From Porphyrobacter sp. (GTDB lineage: Bacteria; Pseudomonadota; Alphaproteobacteria; Sphingomonadales; Sphingomonadaceae): a DNA stretch of 5,422 nucleotides. Location: NCBI GenBank assembly GCA_014359685.1, contig JACIYY010000178.1, forward strand, positions 1-5,422, in the 5' to 3' direction. Below the pieces are notes generated by a model. The model saw only the letters and a program-made list of their open reading frames with translations. It was not told the origin of the DNA and made no database searches. Positions 1-5,410 of the stretch are shown one piece after another. The position numbers were made by a program, and so were the translations under genes. Every line of letters begins with the position of its first letter. Position 1 is the stretch's first letter.

Positions 1-69
1 GTGAAGGGGATCCTGGGCATCGCTGAAAGGCTTCCGAACGGGGTCGGTGAACCGGTATGTGGCACGTGA
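1..69 (+). CDS. Possible C-terminal end of a plus-strand gene cut by the window edge
   Basis: Reading frame 1 is open from the first base for 22 codons and stops with TGA at 67-69, ten bases before a strong plus-strand terminator hairpin. This placement would fit the 3' end of a gene entering from the left. The evidence is weak: 22 codons is short, third-position GC is clearly lower than in the other genes here, and the other two plus frames also stop early (2-4 and 24-26), so the true upstream gene could end in another frame or before the window. No product can be named. Confidence 0.2.
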   Translation: MKGILGIAERLPNGVGEPVCGT

Positions 70-78
70 TGTGTCACA

Positions 79-112
79 CCGTTCCACCTGGTGAATGGAA
101 ACGGTTTCTTTT
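79..112 (+). terminator. Intrinsic (Rho-independent) terminator, plus strand
   Basis: CCGTTCCA (79-86) pairs with TGGAAACGG (96-104) with one bulged A, around a 9-base loop. TTTCTTTT follows immediately at 105-112. Stem plus T-tract is the standard layout and works only in the plus direction, because the minus-strand flank is TGTGACACA with no T-run. It should end a transcript coming from the left of the window. It also lies 27 bases beyond the 3' end of the opposing tRNA-Pro gene, so it separates two convergent units. Confidence 0.6.
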
Positions 113-128
113 CAGAATCTTACAGCGA

Positions 129-208
<80 letters not shown>

Positions 209-234
209 ACCCGGGCGGAGCCCGCAGGGCACGC

Positions 235-263
235 GCTGTTTCACGAATGGCCTCGGGCGTCAA
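235..263 (-). promoter_or_regulatory. Candidate promoter for tRNA-Pro
   Basis: On the minus strand a -35-like TTGACG (263-258) is followed after 17 bases by AACAGC (240-235). This would place transcription start about 20 bases before the tRNA 5' end at 208, a usual distance for a tRNA gene. The -35 is good (5 of 6) but the -10 match is poor, so this is a position-supported guess. The tRNA could instead be read through from the tRNA-Ile unit. Confidence 0.3.
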
Positions 264-267
264 CAAG

Positions 268-285
268 GCCGGCGGGCGCGCCGGC
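268..285 (-). terminator. Hairpin after tRNA-Ile, possible terminator
   Basis: GCCGGCG (268-274) and CGCCGGC (279-285) form a perfect 7-bp GC stem with a 4-base GGCG loop. On the minus strand it is followed by CTTGTTG, a short and imperfect T-rich tail. It lies 50 bases beyond the 3' end of tRNA-Ile and just before the -35-like box of tRNA-Pro, so it could end the first tRNA transcript. In GC-rich DNA such stems also occur by chance. Confidence 0.35.
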
Positions 286-335
286 AAACGGAAGGCTGCG
301 TGGCGATCCCTCGGGCGGTCGCGCGCGGCGGGCGG

Positions 336-411
336 TGGTGGGCCCGGCAGGATTCGAACCCGCGACCTAGCCGTTATGAGCGGCCAGCTCTAACCGCTGA
401 GCTACAGGCCC
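336..411 (-). tRNA. tRNA-Ile2(CAT), lysidine type
   Basis: A 76-nt cloverleaf folds on the minus strand: acceptor GGGCCTG (411-405) with CGGGCCC, discriminator A, encoded CCA at 336-338, anticodon stem GGCCG/CGGCT around loop CTCATAA (380-374), T loop TTCGAAT. The anticodon is CAT (378-376), which can mean initiator Met, elongator Met or Ile2. It is not initiator-like, because position 1 pairs with 72 and the anticodon stem lacks three consecutive G:C pairs. The short D loop and the GGCCG stem resemble the bacterial Ile2 gene (E. coli ileX), whose C34 is converted to lysidine by TilS so that it reads ATA. Elongator Met is the alternative. Confidence 0.9.
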
Positions 412-437
412 CGCCGCTGCCGTCTGCGCGATGGCCG

Positions 438-466
438 CCGGTAGCCCGCCCGTCCGACGCTGGCAA
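438..466 (-). promoter_or_regulatory. Weak candidate promoter for tRNA-Ile2
   Basis: TTGCCA (466-461) and TACCGG (443-438) on the minus strand are 17 bases apart and would start transcription about 20 bases before the tRNA 5' end at 411. The -10 matches the consensus at only two positions and the -35 overlaps a hairpin, so confidence is low. Confidence 0.2.
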
Positions 467-472
467 GCGTCG
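455..472. terminator. Perfect 7-bp hairpin between glycosyltransferase and tRNA-Ile2
   Basis: CGACGCT (455-461), loop GGCA, AGCGTCG (466-472) form a perfect stem in the 105-bp gap between the glycosyltransferase stop and the tRNA. There is no T-tract on either side. It may help end the glycosyltransferase transcript, perhaps with Rho, or it may be chance in GC-rich DNA. Confidence 0.3.
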
Positions 473-494
473 CGGTCTGGCGGCGGCGGGGCAG

Positions 495-509
495 GGCGGG
501 GCGCCCGCC
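495..509 (-). terminator. GC hairpin just after the glycosyltransferase stop
   Basis: GGCGGG (495-500), loop GCG, CCCGCC (504-509) form a 6-bp GC stem that begins 7 bases past the TGA of the glycosyltransferase on the minus strand. No T-tract follows (CTGCCCC), so it is at best a non-canonical terminator or an mRNA 3'-end stabiliser. Confidence 0.25.
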
Positions 510-516
510 GGCCCGA

Positions 517-1713
517 TCAGGCGGCGCGGCGGCGCTGGCTGGCGATGGCGGCGTAGCGGGCGAACAGCTCGGCGAAATGTTGGTCCATGGTGCGGACGAA
601 GGGCGCGGCCAGCGCACTGCGGGCGCGGCATTCGTCCAGCGGCGCGCCGGCCACCTCCCCCAGCAGCGCGGCCAGAGCGTGGCGGTCGCCCGCGCGATAG
701 GTCCAGCCCATGCCGCCCGCCGCCTGCTCGGCGCAGCCGCCACGATCGGGCACGATCACCGGAAGCCCGCTGGCCCGCGCCTCCGCGCCCACCATGCCGA
801 AGCTTTCGGACTCGCTGCCATGGACCAGCGCGTCGGCGCTGGCCATCAGCCGGGCCAGTTCGCCGCGATCACGGATCGCGCCCAGCACGCGGACATGGGG
901 GTTGCCGGCGATGACCCGCTCGATCCGCGCGCGGTCGCGCCCTTCGCCCACCAGCAGTAACCCGAGCTGCTGGCGGTAGCCGGCTGCCGTCACCGCGCGC
1001 GCGATCATCGGCCAGCGCTTTTCGGGCGAGAACCGCCCGACGCCGAGCAGCAGCGTGGCATCGGCCGGCAGGTGCAGCGAGGCGAGCAGAGCGGCGCGCA
1101 GCGCCGCGTCGCGCAGATCGGGGGAGAAGCGGCCCGGATCGACGCCCATCGGCTCGAACACCACGTTGGGCACCTCATGGTCGACCAGCTGCGCCACCAG
1201 CCCGCGATTGGCGCACACGACCGCGTCATAATGGCTGCCCAGCCGCCGCAGCCGGCGCCAGAAGAATTCGAACGGGCGGTCGATGGTGCGCGTCTCGGCA
1301 AGGCCGCCCAGCCAGCGATAGGGGTAGGTGGCGAAGACATCGAGATGCATGACGAGCGAGCGCGGCACCGCCGCGGGCCAGCGTTCGACCATCGCGGCGC
1401 TGGCCCATGGCGTGCCGCACTCGACGAAATCGGGCGCCAGCCGGTCGAGCTCGGCATGGAGTCGCGCCTCGTCCTGGAAGTAGCAATAGCGGGTGTCGAG
1501 CGGAAAGCGCGGGCTGGCGATGCTGCGCAGCCACGATCGCGGGCCGACCTGGCGCAGCCCGTCCGCCTCGCCGGGGACGATGACCGTCAGATCGTGGTCG
1601 TATTCATACGCGGCGCGCAGCTTGCGATCGACGTAGGTCTTCACGCCCCCGCCGTGCGGCGAGTAGAAGCCGCAGACGTCAACGATCCGCACCGCGTTCC
1701 CCGCTGCGGTCAT
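517..1713 (-). CDS. GT4-type glycosyltransferase (glycosyltransferase group 1), 398 aa
   Basis: A retaining GT-B glycosyltransferase that should move a sugar from a nucleotide-sugar onto an acceptor at the cytoplasmic face of the membrane. The N-terminal domain starts with a beta strand and a glycine loop, HGGGVKTY (residues 20-27), typical of GT4 enzymes. A hinge-like EPMGVDPGRFSP (187-198) leads into the donor-binding domain with GVGRFSPEKR (224-233; R227 and K232 in the usual phosphate-binding positions), LLVGEG (253-258) and the EX7E motif E303/E311 within SESFGMVGAEA, followed by GLPVIVPDRGG. There is no signal peptide or membrane segment. The length is normal. The ATG at 1713 lies 35 bases inside the preceding membrane-protein gene, with GGAG 10 bases upstream; a GTG at 1692 (codon 8, GGGGAA upstream) is an alternative that also overlaps. 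The overlap implies translational coupling. The donor and acceptor are unknown; a lipid, capsule or glycosphingolipid sugar is possible. Confidence 0.9.
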   Translation of the reverse strand: MTAAGNAVRIVDVCGFYSPHGGGVKTYVDRKLRAAYEYDHDLTVIVPGEADGLRQVGPRSWLRSIASPRFPLDTRYCYFQDEARLHAELDRLAPDFVECGTPWASAAMVERWPAAVPRSLVMHLDVFATYPYRWLGGLAETRTIDRPFEFFWRRLRRLGSHYDAVVCANRGLVAQLVDHEVPNVVFEPMGVDPGRFSPDLRDAALRAALLASLHLPADATLLLGVGRFSPEKRWPMIARAVTAAGYRQQLGLLLVGEGRDRARIERVIAGNPHVRVLGAIRDRGELARLMASADALVHGSESESFGMVGAEARASGLPVIVPDRGGCAEQAAGGMGWTYRAGDRHALAALLGEVAGAPLDECRARSALAAPFVRTMDQHFAELFARYAAIASQRRRAA

Positions 1714-2647
1714 GGGACACCAGCTCCACCAGCGCCAGCGCGATCCCGACCACGATGTGGGTCGCCAGCACGATCCCGGCGACCAGCGCCATCAGCCCGG
1801 CGATGCGCTCGTCCTCCCCCACCAGGAAGATCGCCGCCGCCGCGAAGATCACGTCCGGGTTGGCAATGAAGGGCAGGCGGGTGACGAGCTGGCGCAGCAT
1901 CGCCAGCAGCACCCACCAGGCCAGGGCCACCTGCGGCAGGGCGAGCGACCACATCACCGCCAGCAGCACGATGCCGATCACGATCCGCGCGCAATGGACA
2001 AGGGTGACGAACACCAGCTCGCGCGCCGGCAGGCTGAGGACATGGCGCCGCAGCATCACCAGCATCACCGATGAGCCGGCCATCACCACCACCGAGAGCG
2101 CCAGCGCAGTCCGGTCCAGCGGCAGCCCGTTGAGGAGGAAATCGTCGCCGACCCAGCGCGCGCCGATCAGCAGCATCGCCAAGGTGATGGCGTTGCCGCA
2201 CACCGCCGAGAGGATCGCTACGTCCTTGATTGCGCCGAACGGTGCCGCGCTGATCTCGCTCCGGCGGCGCGCCCAGAGGTAGAAATAGACCTCCCCCAGA
2301 TAGCCGACGACCAGTTCGCTGCTGACCTTCTTGCGCAGCAGCGGGACGATGCCCGACGCGGGGAGCCGCCACAGCCGCCGGAAGATGATCCATTCGCTCG
2401 CCGGGCCGAGCAGGTAATAGACCGCATAGACCAGCCAGAAGCTGGCGGTGACCGGCAGCAGCGACGCGAACATCGCGCTGTCGAGCTGCGACCATTGCCA
2501 GATCGCGGCGGCCAGCACCGCAAACGAGATCAGGCTGGCGGCCCAGCCGGCACGGGCGAAGCGACCCGACCGGATCAGCGGCGCCGGGTCGAGCAGGTCG
2601 GCGGAGCGGTCGGACAGGATGGGCCGGGGCCCGGGCATGGCTGCCAC
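1679..2647 (-). CDS. Polytopic inner-membrane protein of unknown function, 322 aa
   Basis: I do not recognise a named family. About eight hydrophobic segments are visible, roughly at residues 33-52, 60-83, 140-162, 180-199, 211-236, 238-256, 264-277 and 282-310. A basic cytoplasmic-looking stretch lies at 89-130 (RRLWRLP, RKK, WARRR) and includes the sequence ELVVGYLGEVYFY (111-123). The N-terminal 30 residues are hydrophilic, with no cleavable signal. Codon 1 is GTG (2647-2645), chosen because GGGAG (2658-2654) sits 6 bases before it; the ATG at 2638 would be 15 bases from the same site. The gene is first in a two-gene unit and overlaps the glycosyltransferase by 35 bases, suggesting both act on one envelope polymer or lipid. 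The multi-spanning layout beside a glycosyltransferase is reminiscent of UPF0104/LPG-synthase-TM or flippase-like proteins, but I cannot show homology. Confidence 0.85.
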   Translation of the reverse strand: MAAMPGPRPILSDRSADLLDPAPLIRSGRFARAGWAASLISFAVLAAAIWQWSQLDSAMFASLLPVTASFWLVYAVYYLLGPASEWIIFRRLWRLPASGIVPLLRKKVSSELVVGYLGEVYFYLWARRRSEISAAPFGAIKDVAILSAVCGNAITLAMLLIGARWVGDDFLLNGLPLDRTALALSVVVMAGSSVMLVMLRRHVLSLPARELVFVTLVHCARIVIGIVLLAVMWSLALPQVALAWWVLLAMLRQLVTRLPFIANPDVIFAAAAIFLVGEDERIAGLMALVAGIVLATHIVVGIALALVELVSHDRSGERGADR

Positions 2648-2686
2648 TTCGTACTCCCATCCGGCGACGACCCGGCAGCTTCAGCC

Positions 2687-2715
2687 ATTCAGATGCTGCC
2701 ACGCGCGTGTGTCAA
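2687..2715 (-). promoter_or_regulatory. Candidate sigma-70-type promoter of the membrane protein/glycosyltransferase unit
   Basis: On the minus strand a perfect -35 box TTGACA (2715-2710) is followed after 17 bases by CTGAAT (2692-2687), which keeps the AAT of the -10 consensus. Start of transcription would fall near 2680, giving a leader of roughly 33 bases before the GTG at 2647 that contains the GGGAG ribosome site. The perfect -35 and sensible distances favour it; the -10 is weak, as is common in alphaproteobacteria. Confidence 0.4.
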
Positions 2716-2862
2716 AACCCGGTGCTGCGGGCAAGATATTTCGTCCTCCGCCCGGCCGGGTGCCGGGGCGGCAAGCGGTGGCTTTGCGCGGGCGAAGCAC
2801 AATATGCGATGAACCGATGCGCCGGCGGGGGGAGCGACCGTGCGGACGCGAATCTTGGCGCG

Positions 2863-2891
2863 TTGCCTCACACCGGGATTGCGGCCATAGA
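2863..2891 (+). promoter_or_regulatory. Candidate promoter of the Lrp-type regulator
   Basis: TTGCCT (2863-2868), a 17-base spacer and CATAGA (2886-2891) precede the regulator. Transcription would begin near 2898, leaving a leader of about 70 bases. The same TTGCCT-17-CATAG arrangement occurs upstream of accB, which adds some weight. Lrp-family genes are often autoregulated, so an operator may overlap, but no clear palindrome is visible. Confidence 0.3.
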
Positions 2892-2967
2892 CAAGATTGT
2901 TGCCCTTGCGCGCCCGCCTTCGGGGTTTCGTTGCGCGGGGCCGATGAGAACGGCAGTGGGACGGGAC

Positions 2968-3432
2968 ATGGCAGCGCTCGACAGCATCGACCTGAAGCTG
3001 CTGGCTGAATTGCAGAGCGAGGGGCGGATCACCAATGTCGATCTGGCCAGCCGCGTCGGCCTGACCGCGCCGCCATGCCTGCGCCGCGTGCGCGCGCTGG
3101 AGAAGGCCGGCGTGATCCGCGGCTATCACGCCAGCCTCGACCCTGCGCGGCTGGGCTTTTCGATCACTGTGTTCGCGATGGTCAGCCTGAAGAGCCAGGC
3201 GGAGGAGGATCTGCGCGCCTTCGAGGAGCACATCAAGGGCCTGCCCGAAGTACGTGAGTGCCACATGCTCAATGGCGAGATCGACTTCATCCTGAAGATC
3301 GTCAGCCGCGACCTGCAGAGCTTCCAGGACTTCCTCACCAGCAAGCTGACGCCTGCACCCAATGTGGCGAGCGTCAAGACCTCGCTGACCATCCGCACCG
3401 CCAAGAACGAGCCGGGGGTGCCGCTGGAGTGA
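2968..3432 (+). CDS. Lrp/AsnC-family transcriptional regulator, 154 aa
   Basis: A small DNA-binding regulator that typically forms dimers to octamers and responds to amino acids. Residues 4-62 form the winged helix-turn-helix (LDSIDLKLLAELQ, GRITNVDLASRVGLTAPPCLRRVRALEKAGVIRGYHASLDPARLG), with the recognition helix around 33-46. Residues 65-145 form the ligand-binding RAM (AsnC) domain, including GEIDFILKIVSRDLQSFQDFL (103-123) and the closing TSLTIRTAKNE. The length matches the family's usual 150-165 residues. The ATG at 2968 was chosen because the protein then starts just before the conserved LD..D..LL segment; a weak TGGGA lies 6 bases upstream. An in-frame ATG at 2944 would add eight residues but lacks a spaced ribosome site. 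The gene is divergent from the membrane protein/glycosyltransferase pair and convergent with accBC. Its target genes and effector cannot be read from the sequence. Confidence 0.94.
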   Translation: MAALDSIDLKLLAELQSEGRITNVDLASRVGLTAPPCLRRVRALEKAGVIRGYHASLDPARLGFSITVFAMVSLKSQAEEDLRAFEEHIKGLPEVRECHMLNGEIDFILKIVSRDLQSFQDFLTSKLTPAPNVASVKTSLTIRTAKNEPGVPLE

Positions 3433-3459
3433 GGCGGCGGAGCGATGATCGCCGCCGCC
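3433..3459. terminator. Bidirectional hairpin between convergent lrp-type gene and accC
   Basis: Directly after the regulator's TGA, GGCGGCG (3433-3439) pairs with CGCCGCC (3453-3459), and inside it GCG (3442-3444) pairs with CGC (3450-3452). This gives 10 bp with a two-base bulge and an ATGAT loop. It begins 17 bases past the accC stop on the other strand. The position between two converging stop codons fits a shared terminator, but neither side has a T-tract. Confidence 0.4.
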
Positions 3460-3475
3460 GCAGCGGCGTGCACCA

Positions 3476-4825
3476 TCACCCCTCGCGCCGGGCGAGCCAA
3501 TCCTCCAGCCATTTGATCGAATAGTCGCCGTTCAGCACGTCCGGCTCGCGCAGCAGCGCCTCGTGGAGCGGGATCGAGGTCTTGACTCCGTCGATCACCA
3601 TTTCCTCCAGCGCGCGGCGCAGGCGCATGATGCACCCTTCGCGGGTGCGGCCATAGACGATCAGCTTGGCGATCAGCGAATCGTAATAGGGCGGGATGCG
3701 GTAGCCGGCATAAAGGCCGCTATCGACCCGCACATGCATTCCCCCGGCCGCGTGGTAGGCGGTGACGAGCCCGGGCGAGGGGGCGAAGGTGAACGGGTCC
3801 TCGGCATTGATCCGGCACTCGATCGCATGGCCCTTGAACTCGATCTCCTCCTGCCGGAACGATAGCGGCTTGCCGTCGGCGATGCGGATCTGCTCGCGCA
3901 CCAGATCGACGCCAGTGATCGCCTCGGTCACCGGGTGCTCGACCTGGAGCCGGGTGTTCATCTCGATGAAGTAGAACGCGCCGTTTTCCCACAGGAACTC
4001 GATCGTGCCGGCGCCGCGATAGGCCATGCCCGCCATCGCCCTGGCGACCGCCAGCCCCATGCGCTCGCGATCTTCCGCCCCGAGCACCGGAGAGGGGGCC
4101 TCCTCCAGCACCTTCTGGTGACGACGCTGGAGCGAGCAGTCCCGCTCCCCCAGATGGACCGCGTTGCCGCGTCCGTCGCCGAACACCTGGAACTCGATGT
4201 GGCGCGGATTGCCGAGATACTTTTCCAGATAGATGGTGTCGTCGCCGAACGCGGCCTTGGCCTCGTTCTTGGCCTGACGCATCAGGCTGTCGAGCATTTC
4301 CGGGCCGGGCACCACCTTCATGCCGCGCCCGCCGCCGCCGCTGGCGGCCTTGACCAGCACCGGATAGCCGATGCTGGCCGCGATCGCCTCCGCCTCCTCG
4401 ATCGAGGACACCGCGCCGTCCGATCCGGGGACCAGCGGCAGGCCCAGCGCGGCGGCGGTGCGCTTGGCCTCCACCTTGTCGCCCATGGTGCGGATATGTT
4501 CGGGCTTGGGGCCGATCCAGACGATGTCGTGCGCTTCCACGATCTCGGCGAACTGCGCGTTCTCCGACAGGAAGCCGTAGCCGGGATGGATCGCATCGGC
4601 GCCCGAGATCTCGGCGGCGGAGATGATCGCGGCGGTGTTGAGGTAGCTGTCGGCCGCAGCAGGTGGCCCGATGCAGATGGCGTGGTCGGCGAGGCGCACA
4701 TGCATCGCCTCGGCATCGGCGGTGGAATGCACCGCGACCGTCTCGATCCCCATCTCGTGCGCGGCGCGATGGATGCGCAGCGCGATCTCGCCGCGATTGG
4801 CGATCAGCAGGCGGGTGATGGTCAT
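3476..4825 (-). CDS. accC: Biotin carboxylase subunit of acetyl-CoA carboxylase
   Basis: AccC catalyses the ATP-dependent carboxylation, from bicarbonate, of the biotin carried by AccB: the first half-reaction of acetyl-CoA carboxylase, which supplies malonyl-CoA for fatty acid synthesis in the cytoplasm. At 449 residues it equals E. coli AccC in length. The N-terminal domain begins ITRLLIANRGEIALRI. The ATP-grasp domain has the glycine loop SGGGGRGM (162-169), K117 and K159, H209, K238, E276, E288 and N290. The catalytic segment MNTRLQVEHPVTE supplies R292 and E296, and R338 lies in HAIECRINAEDP. All sit at or within one residue of the E. coli positions I recall, so the enzyme looks intact. 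The ATG at 4825 is four bases after the accB stop, so the two are surely co-transcribed and probably translationally coupled. It is the last gene of the unit. Pyruvate or propionyl-CoA carboxylase subunits are much longer and are excluded. Confidence 0.98.
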   Translation of the reverse strand: MTITRLLIANRGEIALRIHRAAHEMGIETVAVHSTADAEAMHVRLADHAICIGPPAAADSYLNTAAIISAAEISGADAIHPGYGFLSENAQFAEIVEAHDIVWIGPKPEHIRTMGDKVEAKRTAAALGLPLVPGSDGAVSSIEEAEAIAASIGYPVLVKAASGGGGRGMKVVPGPEMLDSLMRQAKNEAKAAFGDDTIYLEKYLGNPRHIEFQVFGDGRGNAVHLGERDCSLQRRHQKVLEEAPSPVLGAEDRERMGLAVARAMAGMAYRGAGTIEFLWENGAFYFIEMNTRLQVEHPVTEAITGVDLVREQIRIADGKPLSFRQEEIEFKGHAIECRINAEDPFTFAPSPGLVTAYHAAGGMHVRVDSGLYAGYRIPPYYDSLIAKLIVYGRTREGCIMRLRRALEEMVIDGVKTSIPLHEALLREPDVLNGDYSIKWLEDWLARREG

Positions 4826-4829
4826 TGCG

Positions 4830-5309
4830 TCAATTGACCACCATCAGCGGCTGGTCGAACTCCACCGGCTGCGAATTGGCGACCAGAATCGCGCGCACGG
4901 TGCCGTCGGTCGGGGCGATGATCGGGTTCATCACCTTCATCGCCTCCACGATCAGCAGCGTGTCGCTGGCCTTGACGCTGTCGCCGACTTTGACGAACGG
5001 TTCCGCGCCGGGTTCCGCAGAGAGATAGACGGTGCCGACCATCGGGGAGCGGATCGCGTCGGCCGGGACGCTGCCATCGGGCGCGGCGAGCGGGGGGGCA
5101 GCCGCCTCCGCCGGAACCGCGGCCACGGGCGCCGCAGCCATGGCGACCGGCGCGGCGGTGCGGGCGACGCGGATGCGGCGGTCGCCTTCGACCACCTCGA
5201 TCTCGGTCAGGCCGCTATCGGCGAGCATCTCGGCCAGCTCTCGCACGAGGGCCGGATCAATGGTCATTCGGGTGGTGGCACGCTTGCTGGTGCCTTCGTC
5301 TGCGGCCAT
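4830..5309 (-). CDS. accB: Biotin carboxyl carrier protein (BCCP) of acetyl-CoA carboxylase
   Basis: AccB carries biotin between biotin carboxylase (AccC) and the carboxyltransferase (AccA/AccD, not in this window). The protein has three parts: an N-terminal helical region and short beta segment (about 15-50, IDPALVRELAEMLADSGLTEIEVVEGDRRIRVAR), a flexible Ala/Pro-rich linker (about 51-82), and the biotinyl domain (about 85-159). The biotinylation motif EAMKVMN places the modified lysine at K125, and the thumb-like SAEPGAEPFVKVGD segment just before it is typical of bacterial BCCP. The length of 159 residues is close to the 156 of E. coli. The ATG at 5309 has AGGGG (5319-5315) five bases upstream; the internal ATG at codon 15 lacks such a site. 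It is first in the accBC unit, four bases before accC. BirA, encoded elsewhere, must add the biotin. Confidence 0.97.
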   Translation of the reverse strand: MAADEGTSKRATTRMTIDPALVRELAEMLADSGLTEIEVVEGDRRIRVARTAAPVAMAAAPVAAVPAEAAAPPLAAPDGSVPADAIRSPMVGTVYLSAEPGAEPFVKVGDSVKASDTLLIVEAMKVMNPIIAPTDGTVRAILVANSQPVEFDQPLMVVN

Positions 5310-5341
5310 GCGAACCCCTGTAGCGATGACGACGGGCCGGC

Positions 5342-5370
5342 GCTATGAGGATTGCGGCCCCGCAAGGCAA
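5342..5370 (-). promoter_or_regulatory. Candidate promoter of accBC
   Basis: On the minus strand TTGCCT (5370-5365), a 17-base spacer and CATAGC (5347-5342) precede accB, placing transcription start near 5335 and the ribosome site AGGGG about 16 bases later. The -35 keeps TTG; the -10 is a partial match. It shares its layout with the sequence upstream of the Lrp-type gene. The operon could also be read from a gene beyond the window. Confidence 0.35.
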
Positions 5371-5371
5371 G

Positions 5372-5410
5372 GGCCGCGCGGCGAGGACCGGGGGCAAGTG
5401 GCGCGCGGCC
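5372..5410. repeat. 9-bp perfect inverted repeat upstream of accB
   Basis: GGCCGCGCG (5372-5380) and CGCGCGGCC (5402-5410) are perfect inverted copies separated by 21 bases. The right-hand 113 bases of the window (5310-5422) contain no gene; this repeat lies just upstream of the accB promoter candidate. It could be the terminator of a gene to the right, a regulatory site, or chance in very GC-rich DNA. It has no T-tract. Confidence 0.35.

Larger units (their letters stand above)
2648..2967. other. 320-bp divergent intergenic region
   Basis: This is the control region between the minus-strand membrane-protein gene and the plus-strand Lrp-type regulator. It holds a Shine-Dalgarno GGGAG (2658-2654), a TTGACA promoter candidate for the minus strand, a weaker TTGCCT promoter candidate for the plus strand, and a GC-rich imperfect hairpin (2748-2756 with 2762-2771). 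The frame of the regulator stays open back to 2707, but the added residues look unlike the family and I treat them as non-coding. No RNA gene or other protein gene is evident. Confidence 0.6.

Noticed and set aside
1..20. Minus-strand ATG at position 20 as the start of a gene leaving the window
   Set aside because: Only six codons are visible, no well-spaced ribosome site precedes it, and the adjacent plus-strand terminator argues for a plus-strand unit here.
64..77. Palindrome-like CACGTG and GTGA-TGTG-TCAC as an operator
   Set aside because: Arms are only 3-4 bases and there is no gene start nearby for them to control.
1072..1869. 265-residue plus-strand open frame opposite the glycosyltransferase
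   Set aside because: It is antisense to conserved glycosyltransferase motifs and ends in low-complexity Arg/Pro/Ala sequence; it is a by-product of high GC.
1710..2702. 330-residue minus-strand frame overlapping the membrane protein
   Set aside because: The competing frame at 1679-2647 has clear alternating hydrophobic segments, a good ribosome site and a promoter candidate; the 330-residue frame is Gly/Arg/Ala-rich with no structure.
2748..2771. GC-rich hairpin in the divergent region as a terminator or small RNA end
   Set aside because: No T-tract and no transcript to terminate at that point; imperfect GC stems of this size are expected by chance in DNA of this composition.
2707..2967. 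N-terminal extension of the Lrp-type regulator (frame open back to 2707, ATG at 2809)
   Set aside because: The added residues are Arg/Gly/Cys-rich and unlike any Lrp family N-terminus; the family begins close to the LD..D motif, matching the ATG at 2968.
3935..4837. 300-residue plus-strand open frame opposite accC
   Set aside because: It lies wholly antisense to an unmistakable accC, has a His/Asp/Arg-rich composition typical of shadow frames in GC-rich DNA, and has no recognisable domain.
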